Assembly (NCBI RefSeq): GCF_014486695.1
Contig: NZ_JACTAB010000006.1
Location: forward strand, 1-64,000
DNA from: Flavobacterium buctense
GTDB lineage: Bacteria; Bacteroidota; Bacteroidia; Flavobacteriales; Flavobacteriaceae
Direction of reading: 5' to 3'
DNA: 64,000 nt
In this document: piece after piece, positions 34,011 through 43,085 of the stretch
How the letters are laid out: every line of letters starts with the position of its first letter
Numbering within the stretch: the stretch's first letter is position 1
Notes under the pieces: generated by a model
What the model was told of the DNA's origin: nothing
The model's input: the letters and a program-made list of their open reading frames with translations, nothing else
Databases searched by the model: none
Program-made: the position numbers and the translations under genes

Positions 34011-34358
34011 TTAAGCGTAAAGATATTCCTGGTATTCTCGGATAGTTTCGCTGGTGGCTTTCTTTTGGTCGCGAGCTAATTCTCGCATGGCTTCAACACC
34101 TTTTTTGGCACAACGCTTTACTTTGTATAGGCGAGAAGAGAAGGAATGTAGTTTTTCCAAATCTTGTGGAGAAAGTTTGGTTTCGAGTTCGCTTACAAAA
34201 TCAGTAAACTCTTTTAAGACTACTTTGTTTTCTTCATAATCCGTTTTTAATTCATCAAGAAGTTCATGAATCTCTTTGCTGATGTCATTGCTGATGTCTT
34301 CACTTTTTTTGCAAAGCTCTGCAATTACTTTTTTCTCGTGATTGTTGAAAAGTCCCAT
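34011..34358 (-). CDS. Small helical protein of unknown function
   Basis: 115 aa, predicted almost wholly coiled-coil and rich in Lys and Glu (NDISKEIHELLDELKTDYEE). A Cys is placed in KRCAKKGVEAM. No signal peptide and no known family that I recognise. It follows the yaaA remnant on the opposite strand and is not linked to the trp operon. Confidence 0.6.
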   Translation of the reverse strand: MGLFNNHEKKVIAELCKKSEDISNDISKEIHELLDELKTDYEENKVVLKEFTDFVSELETKLSPQDLEKLHSFSSRLYKVKRCAKKGVEAMRELARDQKKATSETIREYQEYLYA

Positions 34359-34557
34359 GATAATCTGATTTTAAGTTAGTTGTTTTTGACAGTAGTAAAC
34401 CAAATTTAGCAAATTGTTTTCAGAAACGATGCAAATTGTTAATAACTAAGTGTTTAGAGATGAAAAATTACCAAAAACACTTTGAAATAAGGTAGTATAA
34501 GTAAAATCTATATTGACTATTTAAAAAATTGTTTTTCAGAAGTATAGGATTATTTAT

Positions 34558-35319
34558 CTAAAGTATATTTCGGATAAAATTTTGAATACGATCTGTTCCG
34601 TTTTTTGAAATAAATTGTATAAAACTACTGCCGATAATAGCGCCTTTTTGATGCTTTACTGCTTGCTCAAACGTGGTTTTATTGCTAATTCCGAACCCGA
34701 TTATTTGTGGATTTTTCAAATTCATAGCCGCAATTCTCTCAAAATACGCCAGCTGATTTTCGTCAAAACTATCCCGGCTTCCGGTTACGCTGGCACTACT
34801 GACCATGTAGATAAACGCATCTGAATTAGCGTCTATCAAGCGAATTCGTTCCTCGGAAGTCTGCGGCGTAATCAGGAAAATCATCGCAATACCGTGGCTT
34901 TCAAACAGTTCTTTGTATTCTGACAGGTAGATTTCAAGCGGTAAATCCGGGATAATTAAGCCGTCGATACCAGTTTCTTGGCATTGCTGCAAAAAGTTTT
35001 CTATGCCAAATTGCAGCATCGGATTAAAGTACCCCATAATAATTAACGGGATGTCAACCGTTGTTCTAATGTTCTTTAATTGTTCAAAAAGAATAGTGGT
35101 GGTCATGCCGTTTTTCAAAGCTTGAGTTGAGCTTGCTTGTATGGTCGGACCATCGGCTAAAGGATCGCTAAACGGCAATCCGATTTCGATCATATCGACC
35201 GAGTTTAGTACTAAATTTTCTATTAAACTTTTGGTGTCATTTAAGTTAGGGAAACCTGCTGTAAAATAAATAGATAGTATTTTTTTATTCTCTGATAATT
35301 TGTTTTGAATTCGGTTCAT
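34558..35319 (-). CDS. trpA: Tryptophan synthase alpha subunit
   Basis: 253 aa TIM barrel that cleaves indole-3-glycerol phosphate to indole. The catalytic Glu is in DMIEIGLPFSDPLADGPT, which also holds the second catalytic Asp. GLIIPDLPLE and IGFGIS (phosphate-binding loop) are present. It is the last gene of trpEGDCFBA and starts 2 nt after trpB. Confidence 0.97.
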   Translation of the reverse strand: MNRIQNKLSENKKILSIYFTAGFPNLNDTKSLIENLVLNSVDMIEIGLPFSDPLADGPTIQASSTQALKNGMTTTILFEQLKNIRTTVDIPLIIMGYFNPMLQFGIENFLQQCQETGIDGLIIPDLPLEIYLSEYKELFESHGIAMIFLITPQTSEERIRLIDANSDAFIYMVSSASVTGSRDSFDENQLAYFERIAAMNLKNPQIIGFGISNKTTFEQAVKHQKGAIIGSSFIQFISKNGTDRIQNFIRNIL

Positions 35320-35321
35320 TT

Positions 35322-36509
35322 CTACAGTTTAAAATAGTTAGTGTAAGTGTTCAAATCTTTATCGCCACGACCGGATAAATTGATGACAACAACATCGTTC
35401 GGCTCGAACTTTTTATGCTTTAAAACGGCAAAAGCGTGTGCAGTTTCTATCGCCGGAATGATGCCTTCGGTTTGGGCCAATTCGATTCCGGCACGCATGG
35501 CATCATCATCGGTAATCGCAATGAATTCCGCTCTTTGGGTTTGATACAAATTAGCATGCATCGGACCAACACCGGGATAATCCAATCCCGCGGAAATAGA
35601 ATAAGGTTCGGTGATTTGACCGTCGTTGGTTTGCATCAAAAGGGTTTTGCTTCCGTGAATAATACCAATTTTTCCCAAAACAGAAGTTGCTGCGCTTTCA
35701 CCCGAATCGATTCCTTTTCCGGCCGCTTCAACCGCAATGAGTTTTACGTTTTCTTCGTCTAAAAAATGATAGAAAGCACCGGCAGCATTGCTTCCGCCAC
35801 CAACACAAGCAATAACATAATCGGGATTTTCACGGTTTTCTTTTTGGAGTAACTGACTTTTAATTTCCTCAGAAATCACACTTTGAAACCGCGCCACCAT
35901 ATCGGGATAAGGATGCGGCCCAACCACAGAGCCGATGATGTAAAACGTGTCTTCGGGATTGCTAATCCAATCGCGAATAGCTTCATTAGTAGCGTCTTTC
36001 AAGGTTTTAGAGCCTGAACTTGCCGGACGAACTTCGGCACCGAGCATTTTCATACGAGCGACATTCGGCGCCTGGCGTTCGATATCCACTTCGCCCATAT
36101 ACACTATGCACTGCAAACCCATTAACGCGCAAACGGTTGCGGTAGCTACGCCGTGTTGGCCTGCGCCGGTTTCGGCTATGATTCTGGTTTTGCCCAATCG
36201 CTTGGCTAAAAGGATTTGCCCGATGGTGTTGTTGATTTTGTGTGCGCCGGTATGACACAAGTCTTCGCGTTTAAGGTAGATTTTAGCATTGAATTGCTCC
36301 GAAAGACGCTTGGCATAGTATAACGGCGTCGGTCGCCCGACATAATCCTTTAAAAGCGCTTTAAATTCGTCTTGAAAGCTTTGTTCCGCTGTGATAGATA
36401 AATACTGTTCACGCAATTTCTCTACGTTTGGATAAAGCATTTCGGGGATGAAAGCACCTCCGAAGTCGCCGTAGAAGCCTTTTTCATTAACGTTGTATGT
36501 TGAGTTCAT
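35322..36509 (-). CDS. trpB: Tryptophan synthase beta subunit
   Basis: 395 aa PLP enzyme that joins indole and serine. The PLP lysine lies in HTGAHKINN, the phosphate-binding loop in [10 protein letters not shown], and GRPTPLYYA is near the N-terminus. It is the TrpB1 type that works with TrpA. It overlaps the end of trpF by 4 nt. Confidence 0.98.
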   Translation of the reverse strand: MNSTYNVNEKGFYGDFGGAFIPEMLYPNVEKLREQYLSITAEQSFQDEFKALLKDYVGRPTPLYYAKRLSEQFNAKIYLKREDLCHTGAHKINNTIGQILLAKRLGKTRIIAETGAGQHGVATATVCALMGLQCIVYMGEVDIERQAPNVARMKMLGAEVRPASSGSKTLKDATNEAIRDWISNPEDTFYIIGSVVGPHPYPDMVARFQSVISEEIKSQLLQKENRENPDYVIACVGGGSNAAGAFYHFLDEENVKLIAVEAAGKGIDSGESAATSVLGKIGIIHGSKTLLMQTNDGQITEPYSISAGLDYPGVGPMHANLYQTQRAEFIAITDDDAMRAGIELAQTEGIIPAIETAHAFAVLKHKKFEPNDVVVINLSGRGDKDLNTYTNYFKL

Positions 36510-37138
36510 AGCTGTTGTTTTAAGTTTTGGATAAATGTTTTTAAAGTGTCCGGGTTTTTATGTCCGGGTTCGATTTCGAATTGGCTGTTGAGGTCGATGG
36601 CGAGGCATTTTTTCGCATAGTCTTTTTGGAAAAATATTTTTAAATCTTTTAGACTTTCTTGACCAATGCCACCACTCAGAAAATAGGGCTTGTTTAAATA
36701 ATACCGTTCTAAAATGCGCCAATCGAAAGAGGTACCGTTGCCACCATAATTTGCTCCTTTAGTATCAAACAGGAAATAGTTACAACAATTAAAATAATTA
36801 TTTAAACTATTAAAATTAAAAGTGTTATCTATATTAAACGATTTGATTACTTTAAGTTTATTTTGCTGGAGTAAAAGACATAATTCGGGCGATTCTTCTC
36901 CGTGTAATTGCACCGAATCCAACTTGTGTGTAGTTATTTTTTCCTGAATCTCTTCAAAAGTTGCATTGACAAAAACGCCGACTTTCTGAATCGACTTGTC
37001 CAATTCGGGAATGGCATTTTCAAAATTTCTAGGCGATTTATCATAAAAAATAAAACCCAAATAATCGGGTTGTAAAGCCGCTATTTCCGAAATGTTTTCC
37101 GGAAACTTCATGCCGCATATTTTGATTTTCGTTTCCAT
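36506..37138 (-). CDS. trpF: Phosphoribosylanthranilate isomerase
   Basis: 210 aa TIM barrel. The catalytic Cys is in [11 protein letters not shown] at the N-terminus, with [14 protein letters not shown] and [11 protein letters not shown] following. The catalytic Asp is in FLFDTKG. It abuts trpC with one shared nucleotide. Confidence 0.97.
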   Translation of the reverse strand: METKIKICGMKFPENISEIAALQPDYLGFIFYDKSPRNFENAIPELDKSIQKVGVFVNATFEEIQEKITTHKLDSVQLHGEESPELCLLLQQNKLKVIKSFNIDNTFNFNSLNNYFNCCNYFLFDTKGANYGGNGTSFDWRILERYYLNKPYFLSGGIGQESLKDLKIFFQKDYAKKCLAIDLNSQFEIEPGHKNPDTLKTFIQNLKQQL

Positions 37139-37923
37139 TAGGCTTTCAATTGATTGATAAATTGTTCCAATGCTGCTCCGGGATTATCCGTTTTCATAAA
37201 GTTTTCTCCGATTAGAAAGCCTTGAAAACCGAGACTTTTTAGCAATTCTATCCCTTCGGGTTTATTTAAGCCACTTTCGGATATTTTGACAAAGTCGGTT
37301 GGGATTTGGGTAACCAAATCGATACTATTCTGCAAACTCACTTCAAATGTCTTTAGGTTTCTATTGTTCACACCAATAATGTCAAGACTTGGCATGATGC
37401 TTTGCTCTAATTCTTCGAGATTATGTACTTCCAATAGCACTTCTAAAGCAATAGAATGAGCAAACTCTGAAAGCGATTTGATTTCTTCTTTGCTCAAAAC
37501 CGCGGCAATCAGCAAGATAGCATCGGCACCATTGGCTTTCGCTTCCAAAATTTGATACTCATCGATGATGAATTCTTTGCGCAATAATGGCGTGTTTAGG
37601 GAAGCTTTCGCTATAATCAAATCTTCTAACGAACCACCGAAATACTGACTATCCGTCAATATTGAAATTCCACTTGCACCGGCGTTTTGATACCCATTTG
37701 CAACTTCTTCTACAGACAAACTGTGATTAATAGTGGCTTTAGAAGGCGAACGACGCTTGTGTTCGGCAATAATTCCGAAAGGCGAATTGATAATGGATTT
37801 GCTTAACGAATGGGTTTTAGCATTGAATAAATCGCTGTTTTCCAATTGGTTTATGGAAATCACACGCTTTTTCAACGCTACTTCTCTTTTTTTACTTGCT
37901 ATGATTTGATCTAGTAGGTTCAT
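37138..37923 (-). CDS. trpC: Indole-3-glycerol phosphate synthase
   Basis: 261 aa. IIAEHKRRSPSKA, the substrate loop LRKEFIIDEYQI, NNRNLKTFEV and the ending SESGLNKPEGIE are the family signature. It is separate from trpF (not fused as in E. coli) and overlaps trpD by 4 nt. Confidence 0.97.
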   Translation of the reverse strand: MNLLDQIIASKKREVALKKRVISINQLENSDLFNAKTHSLSKSIINSPFGIIAEHKRRSPSKATINHSLSVEEVANGYQNAGASGISILTDSQYFGGSLEDLIIAKASLNTPLLRKEFIIDEYQILEAKANGADAILLIAAVLSKEEIKSLSEFAHSIALEVLLEVHNLEELEQSIMPSLDIIGVNNRNLKTFEVSLQNSIDLVTQIPTDFVKISESGLNKPEGIELLKSLGFQGFLIGENFMKTDNPGAALEQFINQLKA

Positions 37924-38918
37924 GACGCTTGGCTGATTTGTTGGAGTTTTTGTAATTTTTCTAACGCTTTTCCGGATTGTAAACTTTCTTTGGCTTTCGC
38001 GAAAGCGTCTAAGAGACTACTGTTTTCAACCGTTGCGATTGCCATAGCAGCATTGGCACAAACCACATGCTGCTGTGCTTCGGTACCCTTTCCGGAAATG
38101 ATTTTCATAAAGATATTAGCTGATTCTTCGATAGTTGTACCGCCTTTGATGTCTTCGAAAGCCAATTTGGATAGATTAAAATCATTCGCATTGACGATGC
38201 TTTCTGAAGATTTGGTAATGATTTTTGCCTCAGCGGTTAAGGAAATCTCATCATAACCGTCTAAAGCGTGAAGAATCGAATAGTTAACGGTGGTGTTTTG
38301 GTACAAATACGCATACATACGCGCCAATTCTAAACTAAAAACACCTACCAATTGGTTCTTGGGAAACGATGGATTCACCATAGGTCCGAGCATGTTGAAG
38401 AAGGTTTTTACGCCCAATTCTTTCCGAATCGGTCCAACGTTTTTCATCGCCGGATGGAATAACGGTGCGTGAAGGATGGCGATATTGGCTTCTTCCAAGC
38501 ATTTGGTTAAAAAACCTTTGTAGTTGCTGAATTTAACGCCCAAGGTTTCCATGACATTACTTGATCCCGAAATAGACGAAACGCCGTAGTTACCGTGTTT
38601 GGCGACCTGAATTCCGGCACCGGCAGTGACAAACGAAGCTAAGGTTGAAATGTTGAAAGTGTCTTTGCCATCGCCACCAGTTCCGCATAAATCGATGGTG
38701 TTGTAGGCAGAAAAGTCAATGGCGATGCAAAGTTCTAATAGGGCTTCGCGAAAGCCGGAAAGCTCTTCGATAGTGATGTTTCGCATCATATAAACCGTTA
38801 GGAATGACGCAATTTGACTCGGATTGTATTGCCCTGTTGAGATGTTGACCAAAACAGTTTTGGCTTCTTCTTTGGTTAGGGATTCGTGATTGATTAATCG
38901 GTTTAAAATAGTTTTCAT
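37920..38918 (-). CDS. trpD: Anthranilate phosphoribosyltransferase
   Basis: 332 aa. The nucleotide-binding loop is DLCGTGGDGKDTFNIST, then GVSSISGSSNVMETLG and HPAMKNVGPIRKELGVKT, all diagnostic. It is separated from trpG by a 73-nt gap with strong secondary structure, so it is not fused to the amidotransferase. Confidence 0.97.
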   Translation of the reverse strand: MKTILNRLINHESLTKEEAKTVLVNISTGQYNPSQIASFLTVYMMRNITIEELSGFREALLELCIAIDFSAYNTIDLCGTGGDGKDTFNISTLASFVTAGAGIQVAKHGNYGVSSISGSSNVMETLGVKFSNYKGFLTKCLEEANIAILHAPLFHPAMKNVGPIRKELGVKTFFNMLGPMVNPSFPKNQLVGVFSLELARMYAYLYQNTTVNYSILHALDGYDEISLTAEAKIITKSSESIVNANDFNLSKLAFEDIKGGTTIEESANIFMKIISGKGTEAQQHVVCANAAMAIATVENSSLLDAFAKAKESLQSGKALEKLQKLQQISQAS

Positions 38919-38932
38919 GATACTTAGTTTTA

Positions 38933-38996
38933 GTGAACTGCCGAGATTCGACAGCGTAAAAGTTTACCGTCGACGTGGAGCAGACAGCAAACTAAG
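38933..38996 (-). other. Structured trpG-trpD intercistronic region
   Basis: The outer stem CTTAGTTT/AAACTAAG (38933-38940 with 38989-38996) encloses nested stems TCGAC/GTCGA and GTAAA/TTTAC. It covers the gap and the trpG stop codon. There is no T run, so it is not an intrinsic terminator; it may protect or separate the two messages. Confidence 0.4.
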
Positions 38997-39558
38997 CGTT
39001 AAGCCAGTTTTTTAAAATGGTTTTTCCGTGAGGCGTGAGCACGCTTTCGGGATGGAATTGGACGCCTTTGACGTCGAAGGTTTTGTGTCGGAGTGACATG
39101 ATTTCACCGTTTTCGTCCGTAGAAGTTACTTCTAAAGTTTCGGGAAAATCATTGGCATTGACTACCCAAGAATGGTAGCGCCCGACTTCAAATTCGGCAG
39201 GCAAATCATAGAAAAGGGATTCGTCGGTTACGGTTTGGGTTACTTTGGTGGCTACGCCGTGGTAGACTTTGTCTAAGTTAGTCAGGCTTCCGCCAAAAAC
39301 TTCTCCGATGGCTTGTTGGCCTAAACAAACACCCAAAATGCTTTTGGTTGCGGCATATTTGGCAATAATCAATTTCAATAAACCGGCTTCGTCGGGAATT
39401 CCGGGACCAGGCGACAGAAGAATTTTATCGAAAGATTCAAGTTCTTCTAATTCCAATTCGTCATTGCGAAAAACAGTTACCTTTCCGTTCAAATCTTCAA
39501 GATAATGAACGAGATTATAAGTAAAACTGTCGTAGTTGTCGATAATGGCTATCTTCAT
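38992..39558 (-). CDS. trpG: Anthranilate synthase glutaminase component
   Basis: 188 aa class I amidotransferase. The oxyanion loop is LSPGPGIPDEAG, the nucleophile Cys is in GVCLGQQAIGE, and the His of the triad is in VQFHPESVLT. It supplies ammonia to TrpE, encoded 12 nt upstream, and could also serve folate synthesis because no separate pabA is seen here. Confidence 0.97.
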   Translation of the reverse strand: MKIAIIDNYDSFTYNLVHYLEDLNGKVTVFRNDELELEELESFDKILLSPGPGIPDEAGLLKLIIAKYAATKSILGVCLGQQAIGEVFGGSLTNLDKVYHGVATKVTQTVTDESLFYDLPAEFEVGRYHSWVVNANDFPETLEVTSTDENGEIMSLRHKTFDVKGVQFHPESVLTPHGKTILKNWLNA

Positions 39559-39570
39559 GATGGTGTAAAG

Positions 39571-40965
39571 TTAAATGGTTTCTGCTAATTCCAAAGCATT
39601 ATTCAAGGCTCTTAATTTATTGTATACTTCTTGCATTTCGTTTTCTTCGGTTGAACTTTCAACGATTCCGGCGCCGGCTTGGTAATGCAATTGGTGGTTT
39701 TTAGATAAAAATGTCCGAATCATAATGGCGTGATTGAAGTTGCCTTCAAAGTCCATAAAACCTATCGCGCCGCCATAAAACGTACGGTTCGTATTCTCAA
39801 TACTTTCTATTAACTGCATCGCTTTGTGTTTTGGAGCACCGCTTAAAGTACCGGCCGGAAACGTATTCGCTACCAATTTCATGGAACTTCCTGTAAGTTT
39901 TCCGGTGACTTTGGAAACTAGGTGAATTACGTGGGAAAAGAACTGGACTTCTTTGTATTTCTCGACTTTGACTTCGGTACAATTCCGACTTAAATCATTT
40001 CGAGCTAAATCGACCAACATCACGTGCTCGCTGTTTTCTTTGGCGTCTTCGGATAGTTTTTTGGCCAAATCGGCATCTTGCTCGTCGTTTCCGGTTCGTT
40101 TGAAAGTTCCTGCAATCGGATGGATTTCGGCGTGGTTGTTTTTGATAACGAGTTGCGCTTCGGGCGAAGACCCAAAAATTTTGAAATTCCCGTAGTCAAA
40201 AAAGAACAAATAGGGTGAAGGATTGATGTTTCTTAATGCCCTATAAACATTGAATTCATCGCCTTTAAACGCTTGAGAAAATCTTCGGGACAACACCAAT
40301 TGGAAGACATCGCCGCGGTGACAGTGTTTTTTGGCTAAAGCCACATTGGTTTTGAATTCGGCATCGGTTAAGTTTGAGGTTGGACTTCCTTCTTTGGTGA
40401 AACTATAACTCGCGAAAGTTTTGGTTTGCAATAACTGCTCGATTTCCTTGATGTTGTTGGTATTGTCAATGCTGTGACAAAAGATATAGGCTTCGTTTTT
40501 GAAATGATTGATGGCAATGATATTTTGGTAAACGGCATAGAACAATTCGGGAATCGCTAAATCATTTGTTTTTTTGGCAATCTCAATTTTTTCGAAATAT
40601 TGTACCGCATCGTAACTGATATAGCCAAACAAACCGTTGTTGATGAATTTGAAATTGTTCTTTTCGGGTTGGAATTGCGCCGCAAATGCTTCGATTTCTT
40701 TAGGAACATTAGTATTAATGTCAATAATGATTGTTTCTAAAGTCCCGTCAGGAAATGATTTTACAATGCTATTGTTTTCCAACTTGATGGAAGCGATAGG
40801 ATTGCAACAGATATACGAAAAACTGTTATCGGCCGTGTGGTAATCACTACTTTCGAGTAAAATACTGTTGGGGAATTTGTCTCTAATTTTCAAATAAATA
40901 CTCACCGGCGTAATGGTGTCGGCTAGGATTTGTTTGTAGTTCGTATGGAGTTGATAGATTTTCAT
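39571..40965 (-). CDS. trpE: Anthranilate synthase component I
   Basis: 464 aa. The tryptophan feedback site is LLESSDYHT at about residue 37. The catalytic region has GDVFQLVLSRRF, IAGTFKRTG and LVDLARNDLSRN. It is the first gene of trpEGDCFBA. Its expression should be set by the attenuator just upstream, with feedback inhibition added at the LLES motif. Confidence 0.98.
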   Translation of the reverse strand: MKIYQLHTNYKQILADTITPVSIYLKIRDKFPNSILLESSDYHTADNSFSYICCNPIASIKLENNSIVKSFPDGTLETIIIDINTNVPKEIEAFAAQFQPEKNNFKFINNGLFGYISYDAVQYFEKIEIAKKTNDLAIPELFYAVYQNIIAINHFKNEAYIFCHSIDNTNNIKEIEQLLQTKTFASYSFTKEGSPTSNLTDAEFKTNVALAKKHCHRGDVFQLVLSRRFSQAFKGDEFNVYRALRNINPSPYLFFFDYGNFKIFGSSPEAQLVIKNNHAEIHPIAGTFKRTGNDEQDADLAKKLSEDAKENSEHVMLVDLARNDLSRNCTEVKVEKYKEVQFFSHVIHLVSKVTGKLTGSSMKLVANTFPAGTLSGAPKHKAMQLIESIENTNRTFYGGAIGFMDFEGNFNHAIMIRTFLSKNHQLHYQAGAGIVESSTEENEMQEVYNKLRALNNALELAETI

Positions 40966-40982
40966 GGTTCAATTTTTAGCAT

Positions 40983-41016
40983 AAAAAAAAAGGCTTGTCG
41001 TGAATGACAAGCCTTT
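40983..41016 (-). terminator. trp attenuator terminator
   Basis: Arms AAAGGCTTGTC and GACAAGCCTTT (11 bp, loop ATTCAC) run into a long T tract on the minus strand, 18 nt before trpE. The loop and 3' arm word TTCACGAC can instead pair with GTCGTGAA at the end of the leader peptide gene, giving the alternative antiterminator. Confidence 0.85.
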
Positions 41017-41057
41017 TCGGATATTTAGATTTTAAAATATACTCATAGCAGACTATT

Positions 41058-41114
41058 TCACGACGTTCGACGTAAACTATTCCACCACCAAGTATTGTTT
41101 AAAATGTTGTTCAT
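41058..41114 (-). CDS. trpL: trp leader peptide with three consecutive Trp codons
   Basis: An 18-residue reading frame, MNNILNNTWWWNSLRRTS, lies 93 nt upstream of trpE. Three TGG codons in a row are a classic sensor of charged tRNA-Trp. The last codons, ACG TCG TGA A, contain GTCGTGAA, which is complementary to TTCACGAC of the terminator. A stalled ribosome would free this segment to block the terminator. Confidence 0.85.
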   Translation of the reverse strand: MNNILNNTWWWNSLRRTS

Positions 41115-41131
41115 TTTCTTTTTGTATGAAA

Positions 41132-41161
41132 CAAATGTAGGTAAGTGTTTTTAATTTTCAA
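41132..41161 (-). promoter_or_regulatory. Promoter of the trp operon
   Basis: On the minus strand, TTG (41159-41161) and TACATTTG (41132-41139) with a 19-nt spacer match the Bacteroidota consensus. Transcription would begin some 10-12 nt before the leader ATG at 41114. Confidence 0.8.
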
Positions 41162-41172
41162 ACATAAAAATA

Positions 41173-41202
41173 AAAAAACCTCAAAAAAAATTTTGAGGTT
41201 TT
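41173..41202 (-). terminator. Terminator of the YceI gene
   Basis: AAAACCTCAAAA pairs with TTTTGAGGTTTT around a short A-rich loop, with a T run on the minus strand after the YceI stop codon. Confidence 0.75.
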
Positions 41203-41226
41203 GATTTCATAACAATGATTCCCTTA

Positions 41227-41790
41227 TTAGAATTGTAAGCTGATAGCCAAATCGAAATCGTCATAGATGGCTTTGTCACCTACATCAAAAAAGCTTTTTG
41301 AACCATATTTGATGTCGTATTTTGTTCTGTCTACTTTGAAAGCTGTTGTAGCAGTGTTTCCTTTTACAGTCAAGTCAAAAGTTACCGGTTTTGTAATGCC
41401 TTTGATAGTTAAATCGGCTGTTACAGTGTAAAGACCATTTCCTTTATCGGCAATTGTGGTGAATTTAAGCGTAGCCGTTTTGAATTTGTCAGTACCAAAG
41501 AAATCATCGGCTTTTAAGTGGCCGTCTAATTTTTGCTTCCATTCTCCGGTTAAATCAGTTGCTGTTAAAGAAGTCATGTCAACTGTAAAATTACCACCAA
41601 CTACTTTTTTTCCTTTGAAAATTAGCATTCCTTCTTGGAAGTTAACCGTTCCGCTGTGTTCACCGGTTACTTTTTTACCAACCCAGTTGATAGTACTTTT
41701 AGCGGCGTCAATTTTCTTGTTTTGTGCTGTAGCAACGGTTGTTCCGAAAGCTACCAATACTGCAATGGCAATTGTTTTTAAATTTTTCAT
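41227..41790 (-). CDS. Periplasmic YceI-family protein
   Basis: 187 aa with a signal peptide ending TTVATAQ. The YceI lipocalin barrel is clear: IDAAKSTINWVGKKVTGEHSG, GNFTVDMTSL and GHLKADDFFGTDKFKTATL. YceI binds isoprenoid lipids in other bacteria. It lies in a same-strand group with an oxidoreductase and a MarR gene (24-nt gap to the oxidoreductase), suggesting joint control. Confidence 0.93.
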   Translation of the reverse strand: MKNLKTIAIAVLVAFGTTVATAQNKKIDAAKSTINWVGKKVTGEHSGTVNFQEGMLIFKGKKVVGGNFTVDMTSLTATDLTGEWKQKLDGHLKADDFFGTDKFKTATLKFTTIADKGNGLYTVTADLTIKGITKPVTFDLTVKGNTATTAFKVDRTKYDIKYGSKSFFDVGDKAIYDDFDLAISLQF

Positions 41791-41814
41791 TTGTAAATTA
41801 ATTTTAGTTATAGA

Positions 41815-42447
41815 TTATAAATTGATAAATAATTCTTCGTTTGATTTACGCACTTTTGCGTAGTTTTGAGTATCATCTTCTGCATGACGGTAACCAATAG
41901 TGGCCACTAAAGTTGCGTTTAAACCTAGTTCAGTTAAACCTAAAATTTCATTGAACTTTTCAGGCTCAAAACCTTCCATAGGCGTAACATCGATGCCTAA
42001 TTCTGCTGCTGCATTTAATAAATTACTCAAGGCGATGTAGGTTTGTTTTGAGGTCCAAACATTTCTATTGTCTTCTGAAAGGGAAGTGATTTTAGATTTC
42101 ATAAAATCGCCGTAACCTTTCAAAGCATCTGTTGGTAAACCTCTCGTTACAGCAATATTGTTGATGTGTGCGTCAATTTGGGTTTCGCCAAAATTAGTGA
42201 TGTTGGCAAAAACTAATAAATGGGAAGCGTCAACAATTTGAGTTTGTCCCCAAGCTACCGGTTGTAATTGCGCTCTTAATTCAGGATTTTCAACAAAAAT
42301 AACTTTGTAAGGTTGCAATCCGTAGGATGAAGCGCTCAAACGAACGGCTTCTTTTAGAAACTCTATATCTTCATTTGACACTTTTTTGGTTGGGTCAAAT
42401 TTTTTGGTGGCATAACGCCAATTGGCATTTTTTATAAAATTACTCAT
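41815..42447 (-). CDS. Nitroreductase-family NAD(P)H-dependent oxidoreductase
   Basis: 210 aa FMN enzyme of the NfsB kind. NANWRYATKKFDPTKKVS at the start holds the FMN-phosphate Arg and Lys residues. RLSASSYGLQPYKVIFVENPE and the C-terminal VATIGYRHAEDD are typical. Likely reduces quinones or nitro compounds. It is 10 nt downstream of the MarR gene and probably controlled by it. Confidence 0.93.
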   Translation of the reverse strand: MSNFIKNANWRYATKKFDPTKKVSNEDIEFLKEAVRLSASSYGLQPYKVIFVENPELRAQLQPVAWGQTQIVDASHLLVFANITNFGETQIDAHINNIAVTRGLPTDALKGYGDFMKSKITSLSEDNRNVWTSKQTYIALSNLLNAAAELGIDVTPMEGFEPEKFNEILGLTELGLNATLVATIGYRHAEDDTQNYAKVRKSNEELFINL

Positions 42448-42457
42448 AGCTATTTAT

Positions 42458-42916
42458 TTAATTTATTTTTCTGTATTTTTCTAACAAGACATTCAATTGT
42501 TCTAATTCAGTTTTACTCAAATTAGCCGCAAATAGTTGTTCGTGTTCGCTTACTTTCGGATCCAATTCGGTCAAAATGGCCAGTCCTTTTTCTGTGATCA
42601 GTACTTCAATTTTTCTTCGGTTGTCCGGGCAAACTTCTCTTGTGACAAAATCTTTTAACAATAACTTGTCAATTAATCGGGTAGTGTTACTGTTTTTGGC
42701 AATCATGCGTTCTTGGATGACACACATATTGGCCGGATTTCCTTTTTGACCTCTTAAAATTCTCAAAACATTGTATTGTTCACTCGATAAATCATAAGGT
42801 TTTAAAATCTCATTAAACTTATCACTGATTACATTTTGAGTAAACATAATGTTAAGGATGACTTTTTTAGCATCCTCTAAAGCAACGGTTGATTTTATAA
42901 CTTCTTCAATCCTCAT
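42458..42916 (-). CDS. MarR-family transcriptional regulator
   Basis: 152 aa winged helix. The recognition helix region is MIAKNSNTTRLIDKLLLKDF, with the wing at VCPDNRRKIEVLIT. Conserved DR in PDNRRK is present. It is the first gene of a likely marR-oxidoreductase-yceI transcript. Two palindromes overlap its promoter. The ligand could be an electrophile or quinone, judging from the neighbour, but this is inference. Confidence 0.92.
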   Translation of the reverse strand: MRIEEVIKSTVALEDAKKVILNIMFTQNVISDKFNEILKPYDLSSEQYNVLRILRGQKGNPANMCVIQERMIAKNSNTTRLIDKLLLKDFVTREVCPDNRRKIEVLITEKGLAILTELDPKVSEHEQLFAANLSKTELEQLNVLLEKYRKIN

Positions 42917-42929
42917 AATTACAATAGTA

Positions 42930-42975
42930 ATATTTGTAGGTACAAATATAGAGTATTTTATATTTGTATATACAA
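42930..42975 (-). promoter_or_regulatory. MarR promoter with two operator palindromes
   Basis: The -7 box TATATTTG (minus strand, 42943-42950) and TTG (42973-42975) are 22 nt apart. Palindrome 1, arms ATATTTGTA/TACAAATAT (42930-42949, GG centre), covers the -7 box. Palindrome 2, TTGTATATACAA (42964-42975), covers the TTG. Their centres are 30 bp apart, near three helical turns. Confidence 0.65.
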
Positions 42976-43033
42976 GTGTTTAGTTATTTTTTTGTTAAAA
43001 TTGTCAAAAGTCTCTCAGATTTGGGGTTTTGCA

Positions 43034-43066
43034 TTGAATTTTAACGCTTTAAATAAAGTATATTTG
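43034..43066 (+). promoter_or_regulatory. Promoter of the rhodanese operon
   Basis: TTG (43034-43036) and TATATTTG (43059-43066) with a 22-nt spacer, 19 nt before the rhodanese ATG. Confidence 0.6.
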
Positions 43067-43085
43067 TTATTCAAAACGGAATCAC

